Counted from the stretch's first letter, positions 24,039 to 38,164 are shown. The stretch: DNA of 64,000 bases from Hippophae tibetana (GCA_037013495.1 CM072810.1:38035843-38099842); one strand, 5' to 3'. The notes: a model not told the origin generated them from the sequence alone. A program made the numbers and translations.

Positions 24039-26980
24039 TCTAGAACTATGCAGCTGAACAGAAATTTTGAACTCTATATCATGCATGAGGATGAAACTTT
24101 GAACAAATTCTATGCAGGTTTTTCAATCAATTTCAGCTACCCGTACAATTTGGATGGACCTATTTGGAAAAAAAAGTAGATTGAGAAAATTGTTGTTAGC
24201 CTACATTATCATTTTCAAGAAAAAGATACCTTGCTTAAATCCATATAGAAGGCCTGTGAACTCACTGTTAAATGAATCAGTTGGGAAATTATTCGAACTG
24301 CATTATTACTTGCCAAGATGATAGCAATCCACTTTCGCGGACGAAAAGAGCTTGAATTTATAGACATCAAGTATAGTGCTACGAGCGAAGCTATTTTGAC
24401 ACAATTGTTAGAAATGATGAATCTAATACCAATGAAGAAAAAATATCTATACTTTCACATAGATTTACTAACTTTCTTAGATAGAATAAACCCATTTTTA
24501 GGGATTTTCAAAAAAGGTAATCCGAGCTCTAAAATGATTATTTCAATGAATTTATAGCTGTATTTCTTCCAAGCTACTTCAAATATTTCGGAGACCACTC
24601 ATATAGGCATTTGAGCAAAAAACTAAATCTAGAACTATGCAGCTGAACAGAAATTTTGAACTCTATATCATGCATGAGGATGAAACTTTGAACAAATTCT
24701 ATGCAGGTTTTTCAATCAATTTTAGCTACCCGTACAATTTGGATGGACTTATTTGGAGAAAAAAGTAGATTGAGAAATTTGTTGTTAGTCTACATTATCA
24801 TTTTCAAGAAAAAGATACCTTGCTTAAATCCATATAGAAGGCTTGTGAACTTACTATTAAATGAATCAGTTGGGAAATTATTCGAACTGCATTATTTGTT
24901 GCCAAGATGATAGCAATCCACTTTCGTGGACGGAAAGAGCTTCACTTTATAGACATCAAGTAAAGTGGTACGAGCAAAGCTATTTTGACACAATTGTTAG
25001 AATTGATGAATCTAATACCAATGAAGAGAACATATCTATACTTTCGCATAGATTTAGTAAATTTCTTAGAAAAATAAACCCATTTTTAGGGATTTTCAAA
25101 AAAGATAATCCGAGCTCTAAAATGATTATTTAAATGAATTTATAGTTGTATTTTTCCAAGCTACTTCAAACATTTCGGAGACCACTCATATAGGCATTTG
25201 ATCAAAAAATAAATCTAGAACTATGCAGCTGAACATAAATTTTGAACTCTATATCATGCAAGAGAATGAAACTTTGAACAAATTCTATGCAGGTTTTTCA
25301 ATCAATTTTAGCTACCCGTACAATTTGGATGGACTTATTTGGAAAAAAAAGTAGATTGAGAAAATTGTTGTTAGTCGACATTATCATTTTCAAGAAAAAG
25401 ATAACTTGCTTAAATCCATATAGAAGGCCTGTGAACTTACTGTTAAATGAATCAGTTGGGAAATTATTCGAACTGCATTATTTGTTGCCAAAATGATAGC
25501 AATCCACTTTGGTGGACGGAAAGAGCTTGACTTTATAGACATCAAGTATAGTGGTACGAGCAAAGCTATTTTGACACAATTGTTAGAAATGATGAATCTA
25601 ATACCAATGAAGAGAAAATATCTATACTTTCGCATAGATTAACTAACTTTCTTAGATAGAATAAACCCATTTTTAGGGATTTTCAAAAAAGGTAATCCGA
25701 GCTGTAAAATGATTATTTCAATGAATTTAAAGTTGTATTTCTTCCAAGCTACTTCAAAAATTTCGGAGACCACTCATATAGGCATTTGAGCAAAAAACTA
25801 AATCTAGAACTATGCAGCTGAACAGAAATTTTGAACTCTATATCATGCATGAGGATGAAACTTTGAACAAATTCTACGCAGGTTTTTCAATCATTATCAA
25901 CTACTCGTACAATTTGGATGGACCTATTTGAAAAAAAAAGTAGATTGAGAAAATTGTTGTTTGTCGACATTATCATTTTCAAGAAAAAGATACCTTGCTT
26001 AAATCCATATAGAAGGCCTGTGAACTTACTGTTAAATGAATCAGTTGGGAAATTATTCGAACTGCATTATTTGTTGCCAAAATGATAGCAATCCACTTTG
26101 GTGGACGGAAAGAGCTTGACTTTATAGACATCAAGTATAGTGGTACGAGCAAAGCTATTTTGACACAATTGTTCGAAATGATGAATCTAATACCAATGAA
26201 GAGAAAATATCTATACTTTCGCATAGATTTACTAACTTTCTTAGATAGAATAAACCCATTTTTAGGGATTTTCAAAAAAGGTAATCCGAGCTCTAAAATG
26301 ATTATTTCAATGAATTTATAGCTGTATTTCTTCCAAGCTACTTCAAACATTTCGGAGACCACTCATATAGGCATTTGAGCAAAAAACTAAATCTAGAACT
26401 ATGCAGCTGAACAGAAATTTTGAACTCTATATCATGCATGAGGATGAAACTTTGAACAAATTCTATGCAGGTTTTTCAATCAATTTCAGCTACCCGTACA
26501 ATTTGGATGGACCTATTTGGAAAAAAAAGTAGATTGAGAAAATTGTTGTTAGCCTACATTATCATTTTCAAGCAAAAGATACCTTGCTTAAATCCATATA
26601 GAAGGCCTGTGAACTCACTGTTAAATGAATCAGTTGGGAAATTATTCGAACTGCATTATTACTTGCCAAGATGATAGCAATCCACTTTCGCGGACGAAAA
26701 GAGCTTGAATTTATAGACATCAAGTATAGCGGTACGAGCTAAGCTATTTTGACACAATTTTTAGAAATGATGAATCTAATACCAATGAAGAGAAAATATC
26801 TATACTTTCGCATAGATTTACTAACTTTCTTAGATAGAATAAACCCATTTTTAGGGATTTTCAAAAAAGGTAATCCGAGCTCTAAAATGATTATTTCAAT
26901 GAATTTATAGCTGTATTTCTTCCAAGCAACTTCAAACATTTCGGAGACCACTCATATAGGCATTTGAGCAAAAAACTAAA
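24039..26980. repeat. Five-monomer mosaic block (D, E, F types and hybrids)
   Basis: Monomers start at 24039 (D-like, 'cattattacttgcc'), 24628 (E-like, 586 bp, the shortest in the window, with a base lost in 'tatttttccaagc' near 25150), 25214 (E head, F tail), 25803 (F head, D tail, matching 22861 at +2942 bp) and 26392 (D-like head with 'tagcggtacgagctaagc'). This 'tagcgg...gctaagc' state becomes common further right. Confidence 0.82.
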
Positions 26981-27862
26981 TCTAGAACTATGCAGCTGAA
27001 CAGAAATTTTGAACTCTATATCATGCAAGAGGATGAAACTTTGAACAAATTCTATGCAGGTTTTTCAATCAATTTCAACTACCCTTACAATTTGGATGGA
27101 CCTATTTGGAAAAAAAAGTAGATTGAGAAAATTGTTGTTAGTCGACATTATCATTTTCAAGAAAAAGATACCTTGCTTAAATCCATATAGAAGGCTTGTG
27201 AACTTACTATTAAATGAATCAGTTGGGAAATTATTCGAACTGCATTATTTGTTGCCAAGATGATAGCAATCCACTTTCGTGGACGGAAAGAGCTTGAATT
27301 TATAGACATCAAGTAAAGTGGTACGAGCAAAGCTATTTTGACACAATTGTAAGAATTGATGAATCTAATACCAATGAAGAGAAAATATCTATACTTTCGC
27401 ATAGATTTACTAAATTTCTTAGAAAGAATAAACCCGTTTTTAGGGATTTAAAAAAAAGATAATCCGAGCTCTAAAATGATTATTTAAATGAATTTATAGT
27501 TGTATTTCTTCCAAGCAACTTCAAACATTTTGGAGACCACTCATATAGGCATTTGAGCAAAAAACTAAATCTAGAACTATGCAGCTGAACATAAATTTTG
27601 AACTCTATATCATGCATGAGGATGAAACTTTGAACAAATTCTACGCAGGTTTTTCAATCATTATCAACTACTCGTACAATTTGGATGGACTTATTTGAAA
27701 AAAAAAGTAGATTGAGAAAATTGTTGTTAGCCTACAATATCATTTTCAATAAAAAGATACCTTGCTTAAATCCATATAGAAGGCCTGTTAACTTACTATT
27801 AAATGAATCAGTTGGGAAATTATTCGAACTGCATCACTTGTTACCAAGATGATGGCAATCCA
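26720..27862. repeat. Segment duplicated at +2355 bp, copy 1
   Basis: Matches 29075-30217. Shared private features are 'agcggtacgagctaagc', 'caactacccttacaatttgg', GTCGAC, 'acacaattgtaagaattg', then a G1-type head with 'caatatcattttcaataaaaag', GTTAAC and 'catcacttgttaccaag'. At 27863 this copy switches to F-type sequence ('ccactttggtgg'), while the other continues as G ('ccattgtcgtgcac'). Confidence 0.8.
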
Positions 27863-28158
27863 CTTTGGTGGACGGAAAGAGCTTGACTTTATAGACATCA
27901 AGTATAGTGGTACGAGCAAAGCTATTTTGACACAATTGTTAGAAATGATGAATCTAATACCAATGAAGAGAAAATATCTATACTTTCGCATTGATTAACT
28001 AACTTTCTTAGATAGAATAAACCCATTTTTAGGGATTTTCAAAAAAGGTAATCCGAGCTCTAAAATGATTATTTCAATGAATTTAAAGTTGTATTTCTTC
28101 CAAGCTACTTCAAAAATTTCGGAGACCACTCATATAGGCATTTGAGCAAAAAACTAAA
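27570..28158. repeat. Hybrid monomer, G1 head and F tail
   Basis: From TCTAGA to about 27862 the sequence follows the G1 type (GTTAAC near 27787, 'catcacttgttaccaagatgatgg'). From 27863 it follows F ('ctttggtggacgg', 'gcattgattaactaac', 'tttaaagttg'). The switch is abrupt and in register, as expected of a crossover or conversion tract end. It is the first G-type sequence in the window. Confidence 0.82.
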
Positions 28159-28746
28159 TCTAGAACTATGCAGCTGAACAGAAATTTTGAACTCTATATC
28201 ATGCATGAGGATGAAACTTTGAACAAATTCTACGCAGGTTTTTCAATCATTATCAACTACTCGTACAATTTGGATGGACCTATTTGAAAAAAAAAGTAGA
28301 TTGAGAAAATTGTTGTTAGTCGACATTATCATTTTCAAGAAAAAGATACCTTGCTTAAATCCATATAGAAGGCCTGTGAACTTACTGTTAAATGAATCAG
28401 TTGGGAAATTATTCGAACTGCATTATTTGTTGCCAAAATGATAGCAATCCACTTTGGTGGACGGAAAGAGCTTGACTTTATAGACATCAAGTATAGTGGT
28501 ACGAGCGAAGCTATTTTGACACAATTTTTAGAAATGATGAATCTAATACCAATGAAGAAAAAATATCTATACTCTCCCATAGATTTACTAAATTTCTTAG
28601 AAAGAATAAACCCGTTTTTAGGGATTTAAAAAAAAGGTAATCCGAGATCTAAAATGATTATTTCAATGAATTTATAGTTGTATTTCTTTCAAGCAACTTC
28701 AAACATTTTGAGACCACTCATATAGGCATTTGAGCAAAAAAAAAAA
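28159..28746. repeat. Hybrid monomer, F head and B tail
   Basis: The F/C-type head (ATGCAT, GTCGAC near 28319, 'ttggtggacgg') runs to about 28500. It is followed by a B-type tail ('gagcgaagc', 'acacaattttta', 'actctcccatag', 'ggatttaaaaaaaagg', AGATCT). This is the last monomer with a BglII-type site in the window. Length 588 bp. Confidence 0.82.
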
Positions 28747-29074
28747 TCTAGAACATTGCAGCTGAACATAAATTTTGAACTCTATATCATGCAAGAGGAT
28801 GAAACCTTGAACAAATTCTATCCAGGTTTTTCAATCAATTTCAGCTACCCGTACAATTTGGATGGACATATTTGGAAAAAAAAGTAGATTGAGAAAATTG
28901 TTGTTAGTCTACATTATCATTTTCAAGAAAAAGATACCTTCCTTAAATCCATATAGAAGGCCTGTGAACTTACTGTTAAATGAATCAGTTGGGAAATTAT
29001 TCGAACTGCATTATTTGTTGCCAAGATGATAGCAATCCTCTTTCGTGGACGGAAAGAGCTTGACTGTATAGACA

Positions 29075-30217
29075 TCAAGTATAGCGGTACGAGCTAAGCT
29101 TTTTTGACACAATTTTTAGAAATGATGAATCTAATACCAATGAAGAGAAAATATCTATACTTTCGCATAGATTTACTAACTTTCTTAGATAGAATAAACC
29201 CATTTTTAGGGATTTTCAAAAAAGGTAATCCGAGCTCTAAAATGATTATTTCAATGAATTTATAGTTGTATTTCTTCCAAGCAACTTCAAACATTTCGGA
29301 GACCACTCATATAGGCATTTGAGCAAACAAATAAATCTAGAACTATGCAGCTGAACAGAAATTTTGAACTCTATATCATGCAAGAGGATGAAACTTTGAA
29401 CAAATTCTATGCAGGTTTTTCAATCAATTTCAACTACCCTTACAATTTGGATGGACCTATTTGGAAAAAAAAGTAGATTGAGAAAATTGTTGTTAGTCGA
29501 CATTATCATTTTCAAGAAAAAGATACCTTGCTTAAATCCATATAGAAGGCCTGTGAACTCACTGTTAAATGAATCAGTTGGGAAATTATTCGAACTGCAT
29601 TATTTGTTGCCAAGATGATAGCAATCCACTTTCGTGGACGGAAAGAGCTTGACTTTATAGACATCAAGTAAAGTGGTACGAGCAAAGCTATTTTGACACA
29701 ATTGTAAGAATTGATGAATCTAATACCAATGAAGAGAAAATATCTATACTTTCGCATAGATTTACTAAATTTCTTAGAAAGAATAAACCCGTTTTTAGGG
29801 ATTTAAAAAAAAGGTAATCCGAGCTCTAAAATGATTATTTCATTGAATTTATAGTTGTATTTCTTCCAAGCAACTTCAAACATTTTGGAGACCACTCATA
29901 TAGGCATTTGAGCAAAAAACTAAATCTAGAACTATGCAGCTGAACATAAATTTTGAACTCTATATCATGCATGAGGATGAAACTTTGAACAAATTCTACG
30001 CAGGTTTTTCAATCATTATCAACTACTCGTACAATTTGGATTAACCTATTTGAAAAAAAAAGTAGATTGAGAAAATTGTTGTTAGCCTACAATATCATTT
30101 TCAATAAAAAGATACCTTGCTTAAATCCATATAGAAGGCCTGTTAACTTACTATTAAATGAATCAGTTGGGAAATTATTCGAACTGCATCACTTGTTACC
30201 AAGATGATGGCAATCCA
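29075..30217. repeat. Segment duplicated at +2355 bp, copy 2
   Basis: Partner of 26720-27862, four monomers downstream. It holds the last GTCGAC I see in the window (near 29495). The G1 monomer starting at 29925 keeps its full G tail, with GTGCAC at 30223-30228, so the 27570 copy is the recombined one. Near 30041 'ttggattaacc' replaces 'ttggatggacc'. Confidence 0.78.
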
Positions 30218-30513
30218 TTGTCGTGCACGGAAAGAGCTGGACTTTATAGACATCAAGTATAGTGGTACGAGCGAAGCTATTTTGACACAATTGTTAGAAA
30301 TGATTAATCTAATACCAATGAAGAGAAAATAACTATACTTTCCCATAGATTTTCTAAATTTCTTAGAAAGAATAAACCCATTTTTAGGGATTTTCGAAAA
30401 AGGTAATCCGAGCTCTAAAATAAGTATTTCAATGAATTTATAGTTGAATTTCTTCCAAGAAACTTCAAACATTTTGAGACCACTCATATAGGCATTTGAG
30501 CAAAAAAAATAAA

Positions 30514-33500
30514 TCTAGAACTATGCCGCTGAACATAAATTTTGAACTCTATATCATGAAAGAGGATGAAACTTTGAACAAATTCAATGCAGGCTTTTCA
30601 ATCAATTTCAACTACCCGTACAATTTGGATGGACATATTTGGAAAAAAAAGTAGATTGAGAAAATGGTTGTTAGCCTACATTATCATTTCCAAGAAAAAG
30701 ATCCCTTGCTTAAATCCATATAGAAGGCCTGTGAACTTACTGTTAAATGAATCAGTTGGGAAATTATTCGAACTGCATTATTTGTTACCAAGATAATAGC
30801 AATCCACTTTCGTGGACGGAAAGAGCTTGACTTTATAGACATCAAGTATAGCGGTACGAGCTAAGCTATTTTGACACAATTTTTAGAAATGATGAATCTA
30901 ATACCAATGAAGAGAAAATAGCTATACTTTCGCATAGATTTACTAAATTTCTTAGAAAGAATAAACCCGTTTTTAGGGATTTAAAAAAAAGGTAATCCGA
31001 GCTCTAAAATGATTATTTCATTGAATTTATAGTTGTATTTCTTCCAAGCAACTTCAAACATTTTGGAGACCACTCATATAGGCATTTGAGCAAAAAACTA
31101 AATCTAGAACTATGCAGCTGAACATAAATTTTGAACTCTATATCATGCATGAGGATGAAACTTTGAAAAACTTCTACGCAGGTTTTTCAATCATTATCAA
31201 CTACTCGTACAATTTGGATGGACCTATTTGAAAAAAAAGTAGATTGAGAAAATTGTTGTTAGCCTACAATATCATTTTCAATAAAAAGATACCTTGCTTA
31301 AATCCATATAGAAGGCCTGTTAACTTACTATTAAATGAATCAGTTGGGAAATTATTCGAACTGCATCACTTGTTACCAAGATGATGGCAATCCATTGTCG
31401 TGCACGGAAAGAGCTGGACTTTATAGACATCAATTATAGTGGTACGAGCGAAGCTATTTTGACACAATTGTTAGAAATGATTAATCTAATACCAATGAAG
31501 AGAAAATAACTATACTTTCCCATAGATTTACTAAATTTCTTTGAAAGAATAAACCCATTTTTAGGGATTTTCGAAAAAGGTAATCCGAGCTCTAAAATAA
31601 GTATTTCAATGAATTTATAGTTGAATTTCTTCCAAGCAACTTCAAACATTTTGGAGACCACTCATATAGGCGTTTGAGCAAAAAAATAAATCTAGAACTA
31701 TGCAGCTGAACATAAATTTTGAACTCTATATCATGCAAGAGGATGAAACTTTGAACAAATTCAATGCATGTTTTTCAATCAATTTCAACTACCCGTACAA
31801 TTTGGATGGACATATTTGGAAAAAAAAGTAGATTGAGAAAATTGTTGTTAGCCTACATTATCATTTTCAAGAAAATGATACCTTGCTTAAATTCATATAG
31901 AAGGCATGTGAACTTACTGTTAAATGAATCAGTTTTGAAATTATTTGAACTGCATTACTTGTTGCCAAGATGATAGCAATCCACTTTCGTGGATGGAAAG
32001 AGCTTGAATTTATAGAGATCAAGTATAGCGGTACGAGCGAAGCAATTTTGACACAATTGTTAGAATTGATGAATCTAATACTAATGAAGAGAAAATATCT
32101 ATACTTTCCCATAGATTTACTAAATTTCTTAGAAAGAATAAACCCGTTTTTAGGGATTTAAAAAAAGGTAATCCGAGCTCTAAAATGATTATTTCATTGA
32201 ATTTATAGTTGTATTTCTTCCAAGCAACTTCAAACAATTTGGAGACCACTCATATAGGCATTTGAGGAAAAATCTAAATCTAGAACTATGCAGCTGAACA
32301 TAAATTTTGAACTCTATATCATGCATGAGGATGAAACTTTGAACAAATTCTACGCAGGTTTTTCAATCATTATCAACTACTCGTACAATTTGGATGGACC
32401 TATTTGAAAAAAAAAGTAGATTGAGAAAATTGTTTTAGCCTACAATATCATTTTCAAGAAAAAGATACCTTGCTTAAATCCATATAGAAGGCCTGTTAAC
32501 TTACTGGTAAATGAATCAGTTGGGAAATTATTCAAACTGCATCACTTGTTACCAAGATGATGGCAATCCATTGTCGTGCACGGAAAGAGCTTGACTTTAT
32601 AGACATCAAGTATAGTGGTACGAGCGAAGCTATTTCGACACAATTGTTAGAAATGATTAATCTAATACCAATGAAGAGAAAATAGCTATACTTTCCCATA
32701 GATTTACTAAATTTCTTAGAAAGAATAAACCCATTTTTAGGGATTTTCGAAAAAGTTAATACGAGCTCTAAAATAAGTATTTCAATGAATTTATAGTTGT
32801 ATTTCTTCCAAGCAACTTTCAAACATTTTGGAGACCACTCATATAGGCATTTGAGCAAAAAAATAAATCTAGAACTATGCAGCTGAACAGAAATTTTGAA
32901 CTCTATATGATGCATGAGGATGAAACTTTGAACAAATTCTACGCAGGTTTTTCAATCATTATCAACTACTCGTACAATTTGGATGGACCTATTTGAAAAA
33001 AAAGTAGATTGAGAAAATTGTTGTTAGCCTACAATATCATTTTCAATAAAAAGATACCTTGCTTAAATCCATATAGAAGGCCTGTTAACTTACTGTTAAA
33101 TGAATCAGTTGGGAAATTATTCGAACTGCATCACTTGTTACCAAGATTATGGCAATCCATTGTCGTGCACGGAAAGAGCTAGACTTTATAGACATCAAGT
33201 ATAGTGGTACGAGCGAAGCTATTTTGACACAATTGTTAGAAATGATTAATCTAATACCAATGAAGAGAAAATAACTATACTTTCCCATAGATTTACTAAA
33301 TTTCTAAGAAAGAATAAACCCATTTTTAGGGATTTTCGAAAAAGGTAATCCGAGCTATAAAATAAGTATTTCAATGAATTTATAGTTGAATTTCTTCCAA
33401 GCAACTTCAAACATTTTGGAGACCACTCATATAGGCGTTTGAGCAAAAAAATAAATCTAGAACTATGCAGCTGAACATAAATTTTGAACTCTATATCATG

Positions 33501-36500
33501 CAAGAGGATGAAACTTTGAACAAATTCAATGGAGGTTTTTCAATCAATTTCAACTACCCGTACAATTTGCATGGACATATTTGGAAAAAAAAGTAGATTG
33601 AGAAAATTGTTGTTGGCCTACATTATCATTTTCAAGAAAAAGATACCTTGCTTAAATTCATATAGAAGGCATGTGAACTTACTGTTAAATGAATCAGTTG
33701 GGAAATTATTTGAACTGCATTACTTGTTGCCAAGATGATAGCAATCCACTTTCGTGGATGGAAAGAGCTTGAATTTATAGAGATCAAGTATAGCGGTACG
33801 AGCGAAGCAATTTTGACACAATTGTTAGAATTGATGGATCTAATACTAATGAAGAGAAAATATCTATACTTTCCCATAGATTTACTAAATTTCTTATAAA
33901 GAATAAACCCGTTTTTAGGGATTTAAAAAAGAGGTAATCCGAGCTCTAAAATGATTATTTCATTGAATTTATAGTTGTATTTCTTCCAAGCAACTTCAAA
34001 CATTTTGGAGACCACTCATATAGGCATTTGAGCAAAAAACTAAATCTAGAACTATGCAGCTGAACATAAATTTGGAACTCTATATCATGCAAGAGGATGA
34101 AACTTTGAACAAATTCTACGCAGGTTTTTCAATCATTATCAACTACTCGTACAATTTGGATGGACCTATTTGAAAAAAAAAGTAGATTGAGAAAATTGTT
34201 TTAGTCTACAATATCATTTTCAAGAAAAAGATACCTTGCTTAAATCCATATAGAAGGCCTGTTAACTTACTGGTAAATGAATCAGTTAGGAAATTATTCG
34301 AACTGCATCACTTGTTACCAAGATGATGGCAATCCATTGTCGTGCACGGAAAGAGCTTGACTTTATAGACATCAAGTATAGTGGTACGAGCGAAGCTATT
34401 TCGACACAATTGTTAGAAATGATTAATCTAATACCAATGAAGAGAAAATAGCTATACTTTCCAATAGATTTACTAAATTTCTTAGAAAGAATAAACCCAT
34501 TTTTAGGGATTTTGGAAAAAGGAAATCCGAGCTCTAAAATAAGTATTTCAATGAATTTATAGTTGTATTTCTTCCCAGCAACTTCAAACATTTTGAAGAC
34601 CACTCATATAGGCATTTGAGCGAAAAAATAAATCTAGAACTATGCAGCTGAACATAAATTTTGAACTCTATATCATGCAAAAGGATGAAACTTTGAACAA
34701 ATTCTATGCACGTTTTTCAATCAATTTCAGCTACCCGTACAATTTGGATAGCCCTATTTGGAAAAAAAGTAGATTGAGAAAATTGTGGTTAGCCTACATT
34801 ATCATTTTCAAGAAAAAGATACCTTGCTTAAATCCATATAGAAGGCCTGTGAACTCAATGTTAAATGAATCAGTTGGGAAATTATTCGAACTGCATTATT
34901 TGTTGCCAAGATGATAGCAATACACTTTCGCGGACGAAAAGAGCTTGAATTTATAGACATCAAGTATAGTGATACGAGTGAAGCTATTTTGACACAATTG
35001 TTAGAAATGATGAATCTAATACCAATGAAGAGAAAATATCTATACTCTCCCATAGATTTACTAAATTTCTTAGAAAGAATAAACCCGTTTTTAGGGATTT
35101 AAAAAAAATGTAATCCGAGCTCTAAAATGATTATTTCAATGAATTTATTGTTGTATTTCTTCCAAGCAACTTCAAACATTTTGGAGACCACTCATATAGG
35201 CATTTGATCAAAAAATAAATCTAGAACTATGCAGCTGAACATAAATTTTGAACTCTATATCATGCAAGAGGATGAAACTTTGAACAAATTCAATGCAGGT
35301 TTTTCAATCAATTTCAGCTACCCGTACAATTTGGATGGACCTATTTGGAAAAAAAAGTAGATTGAGAAAATTGTTGTTAGTCTACATTATCATTTCCAAG
35401 AAAAAGATACCTTGCTTAAATCCATATAGAAGGCCTGTGAACTCACTATTAAATGAATCACTTGGGAAATTATTCGAATTGCATTATTTGTTGCAAAGAT
35501 GGTAGCAATCCACTTTCGTGGACGAAAAGAGATTGACTTTATAGACATCAAGTATAGTGGTACGAGCTAAGCTATTTTGACACAATTGTTAGAAATGATG
35601 AATCTAATACCAATGAAGAGAAAATATCTATACTCTCCCATAGATTTACTAAATTTCTTAGAAAGAATAAACCCATTTGTAGGGATTTTCAAAAAAGGTA
35701 ATTCGAGCTCTAAAATGATTATTTCAATGAATTTATAGTTGTATTTCTTCCAAGCAAATTCAAACATTTTGGAGACCACTCATATAGGCATTTGAGCAAA
35801 AAAATAAATCTAGAACTATGCAGCTGAACATAAATTTTGAACTCTATATCATGCAAGAGGATGAAACTTTGAACAAATTCTATGCAGGTTTTTCAATCTA
35901 TTTCAGCTACCCGTACAATTTGGATGGACATATTTGGAAAAAAAAGTAGATTGAGAAAATTGTTGTTAGTCTACATTATCATTTTCAAGAAAAAGATACC
36001 TTGCTTAAATCCATATAGAAGGCCTATGAACTTACTATTAAATGAATCAGTTGGGAAATTATTCGAACTGCATTATTTGTTGCCAAGATGATAGCAATCC
36101 ACTTTCGTGGACGGAAAGAGCTTGACTTTATAGACATCAAGTATAGCGGTACGAGCTAAGCTATTTTGACACAATTTTTAGAAATGATGAATCTAATACC
36201 AATGAAGAGAAAATATCTATACTTTCGCATAGATTTACTAACTTTCTTAGAAAGAATAAACCCATTTTTAGGGATTTTCAAAAAAGGTAATCCGAGCTCT
36301 AAAATGATTATTTCAAATGAATTTATAGTTGTATTTCTTCCAAGCAAATTCAAACATTTTGGAGACCACTCATATAGGCATTTAAGCAAAAAAATAAATC
36401 TAGAACTATGCAGCTGAACATAAATTTTGAACTCTATATCATGCAAGAGGATGAAACTTTGAACAAATTCTATGCAGGTTTTTCAATCAATTTCAGCTAC

Positions 36501-38164
36501 CCGTACAATTTGGATGGACATATTTGGAAAAAAAAGTAGATTGAGAAAATTGTTGTTAGTCTACATTATCATTTTCAAGAAAAAGATACCTTGCTTAAAT
36601 CCATATAGAAGGCCTGTTAACTTACTCTTAAATGAATCAGTTGGGAAATTATTCGAATTGCATCACTTGTTACCAAGATGATGGCAATCCATTGTCGTGC
36701 ACGGAAAGAGTTGGACTTTATAGACATCAAGTATAGTGGTACGAGCGAAGCTATTTTGACACAATTGTTAGAAATGATTAATCTAATACCAATAAAGAGA
36801 AAATATCTATACTTTCGCATAGATTTACTAACTTTCTTAGAAAGAATAAACCCATTTTTAGGGATTTTCAAAAAAGGTAATCCGAGCTCTAAAATGATTA
36901 TTTCAATGAATTTATAGTTGTATTTCTTCCAAGCGACTTCAAACATTTTGGAGACCACTCATATAGGCATTTGAGCAAAAAACTAAATCTAGAACTATGC
37001 AGATGAATAGAAATTTTGAACTCTATATCATGCAAGAGGATGAAACTTTGAACAAATTATACGCAGGTTTTTCAATCATTATCAACTACTCGTACAATTT
37101 GGATGGACCTATTTGAAAAAAAAGTAGACTGAGAAAATTGTTGTTAGCCTACAATATCATTTTCAATAAAAAGATACCTTGCTTAAATCCATATAGAAGG
37201 CCTGTTAACTTACTGTTAAATGAATCAGTTGGGAAATTATTCGAATTGCATCACTTGTTACCAAGATGATGGCAATCCATTGTCGTGCACGGAAAGAGTT
37301 GGACTTTATAGACATCAAGTATAGTGGTACGAGCGAAGCTATTTTGACACAATTGTTAGAAATGATTAATCTAATACCAATGAAGAGAAAATAACTATAC
37401 TTTCCCATAGATTTACTAAATTTCTTAGAAAGAATAAACCCATTTTTAGGGATTTTCGAAAAAGGTAATCCGAGCTCTAAAATAAGTATTTCAATGAATT
37501 TATAGTTGAATTTCTTCCAAGCAACTTCAAACATTTTGGAGACCACTCATATAGGCGTTTGAGCAAAAAAATAAATCTAGAACTATGCAGCTGAACATAA
37601 ATTTTGAACTCTATATCATGCAAGAGGATGAAACTTTGAACAAATTCAATGCAGGTTTTTCAATCTATTTCAACTACCCGTACAATTTGGATGGACATAT
37701 TTGGAAAAAAAAGTAGATTGAGAAAATTGTTGTTAGCCTACATTATCATTTTCAAGAAAAAGATACGTTGCTTAAATTCATATAGAAGGCATGTGAACTT
37801 ACTGTTAAATGAATCAGTTGGGAAATTATTTGAACTGCATTACTTGTTTCCAAGATGATAGCAATCCACTTTCGTGGATGGAAAGAGCTTGAATTTATAG
37901 AGATCAAGTATAGCGGTACGAGCGAAGCAATTTTGACACAATTGTTAGAATTGATGAATCTAATACTAATGAAGAGAAAATATCTATACTTTCGCATAGA
38001 TTTACTAAATTTCTTAGAAAGAATAAACCCGTTTTTAGGTATTTTCAAAAAAGGTAATCCGAGCTCTAAAATGATTATTTCATTGAATTTATAGTTGTAT
38101 TTCTTCCAAGCGACTTCAAACATTTTGGAGACCACTCATATAGGCATTTGAGCAAAAAACTAAA
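30514..38164. repeat. Divergent transition zone (13 monomers, mixed G/H/J/K/L types)
   Basis: Monomers start at 30514, 31103, 31691, 32279, 32868, 33456, 34045, 34633, 35220, 35809, 36399, 36988 and 37576. Approximate types: L-like, G1, H, G2, G1, H, G2, J, K, L, L/G hybrid, G1, H. Neighbours differ from each other more than in other blocks, and small indels are frequent (587 to 590 bp). Examples are one A fewer in the A-tract near 31238 and 33001, and an extra A in 'tttcaaatgaat' near 36312. A three-monomer spacing is visible between the H monomers at 31691 and 33456 (1765 bp). Confidence 0.8.
34045..35560. repeat. Segment duplicated ~22.4 kb away, copy 1
   Basis: Matches 56421 to about 57940. 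Shared private states are 'caaaaggatgaaac' (34679 and 57056), 'ctatgcacgttttt', 'ttggatagcccta', 'aactcaatgttaaatg', 'agtgatacgag' and 'aagatggtagc'. The copies separate near 35567/57943 ('gagctaagc' versus 'gagggaagc'). Point differences are visible throughout, so the event is older than the local duplications. Confidence 0.75.
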
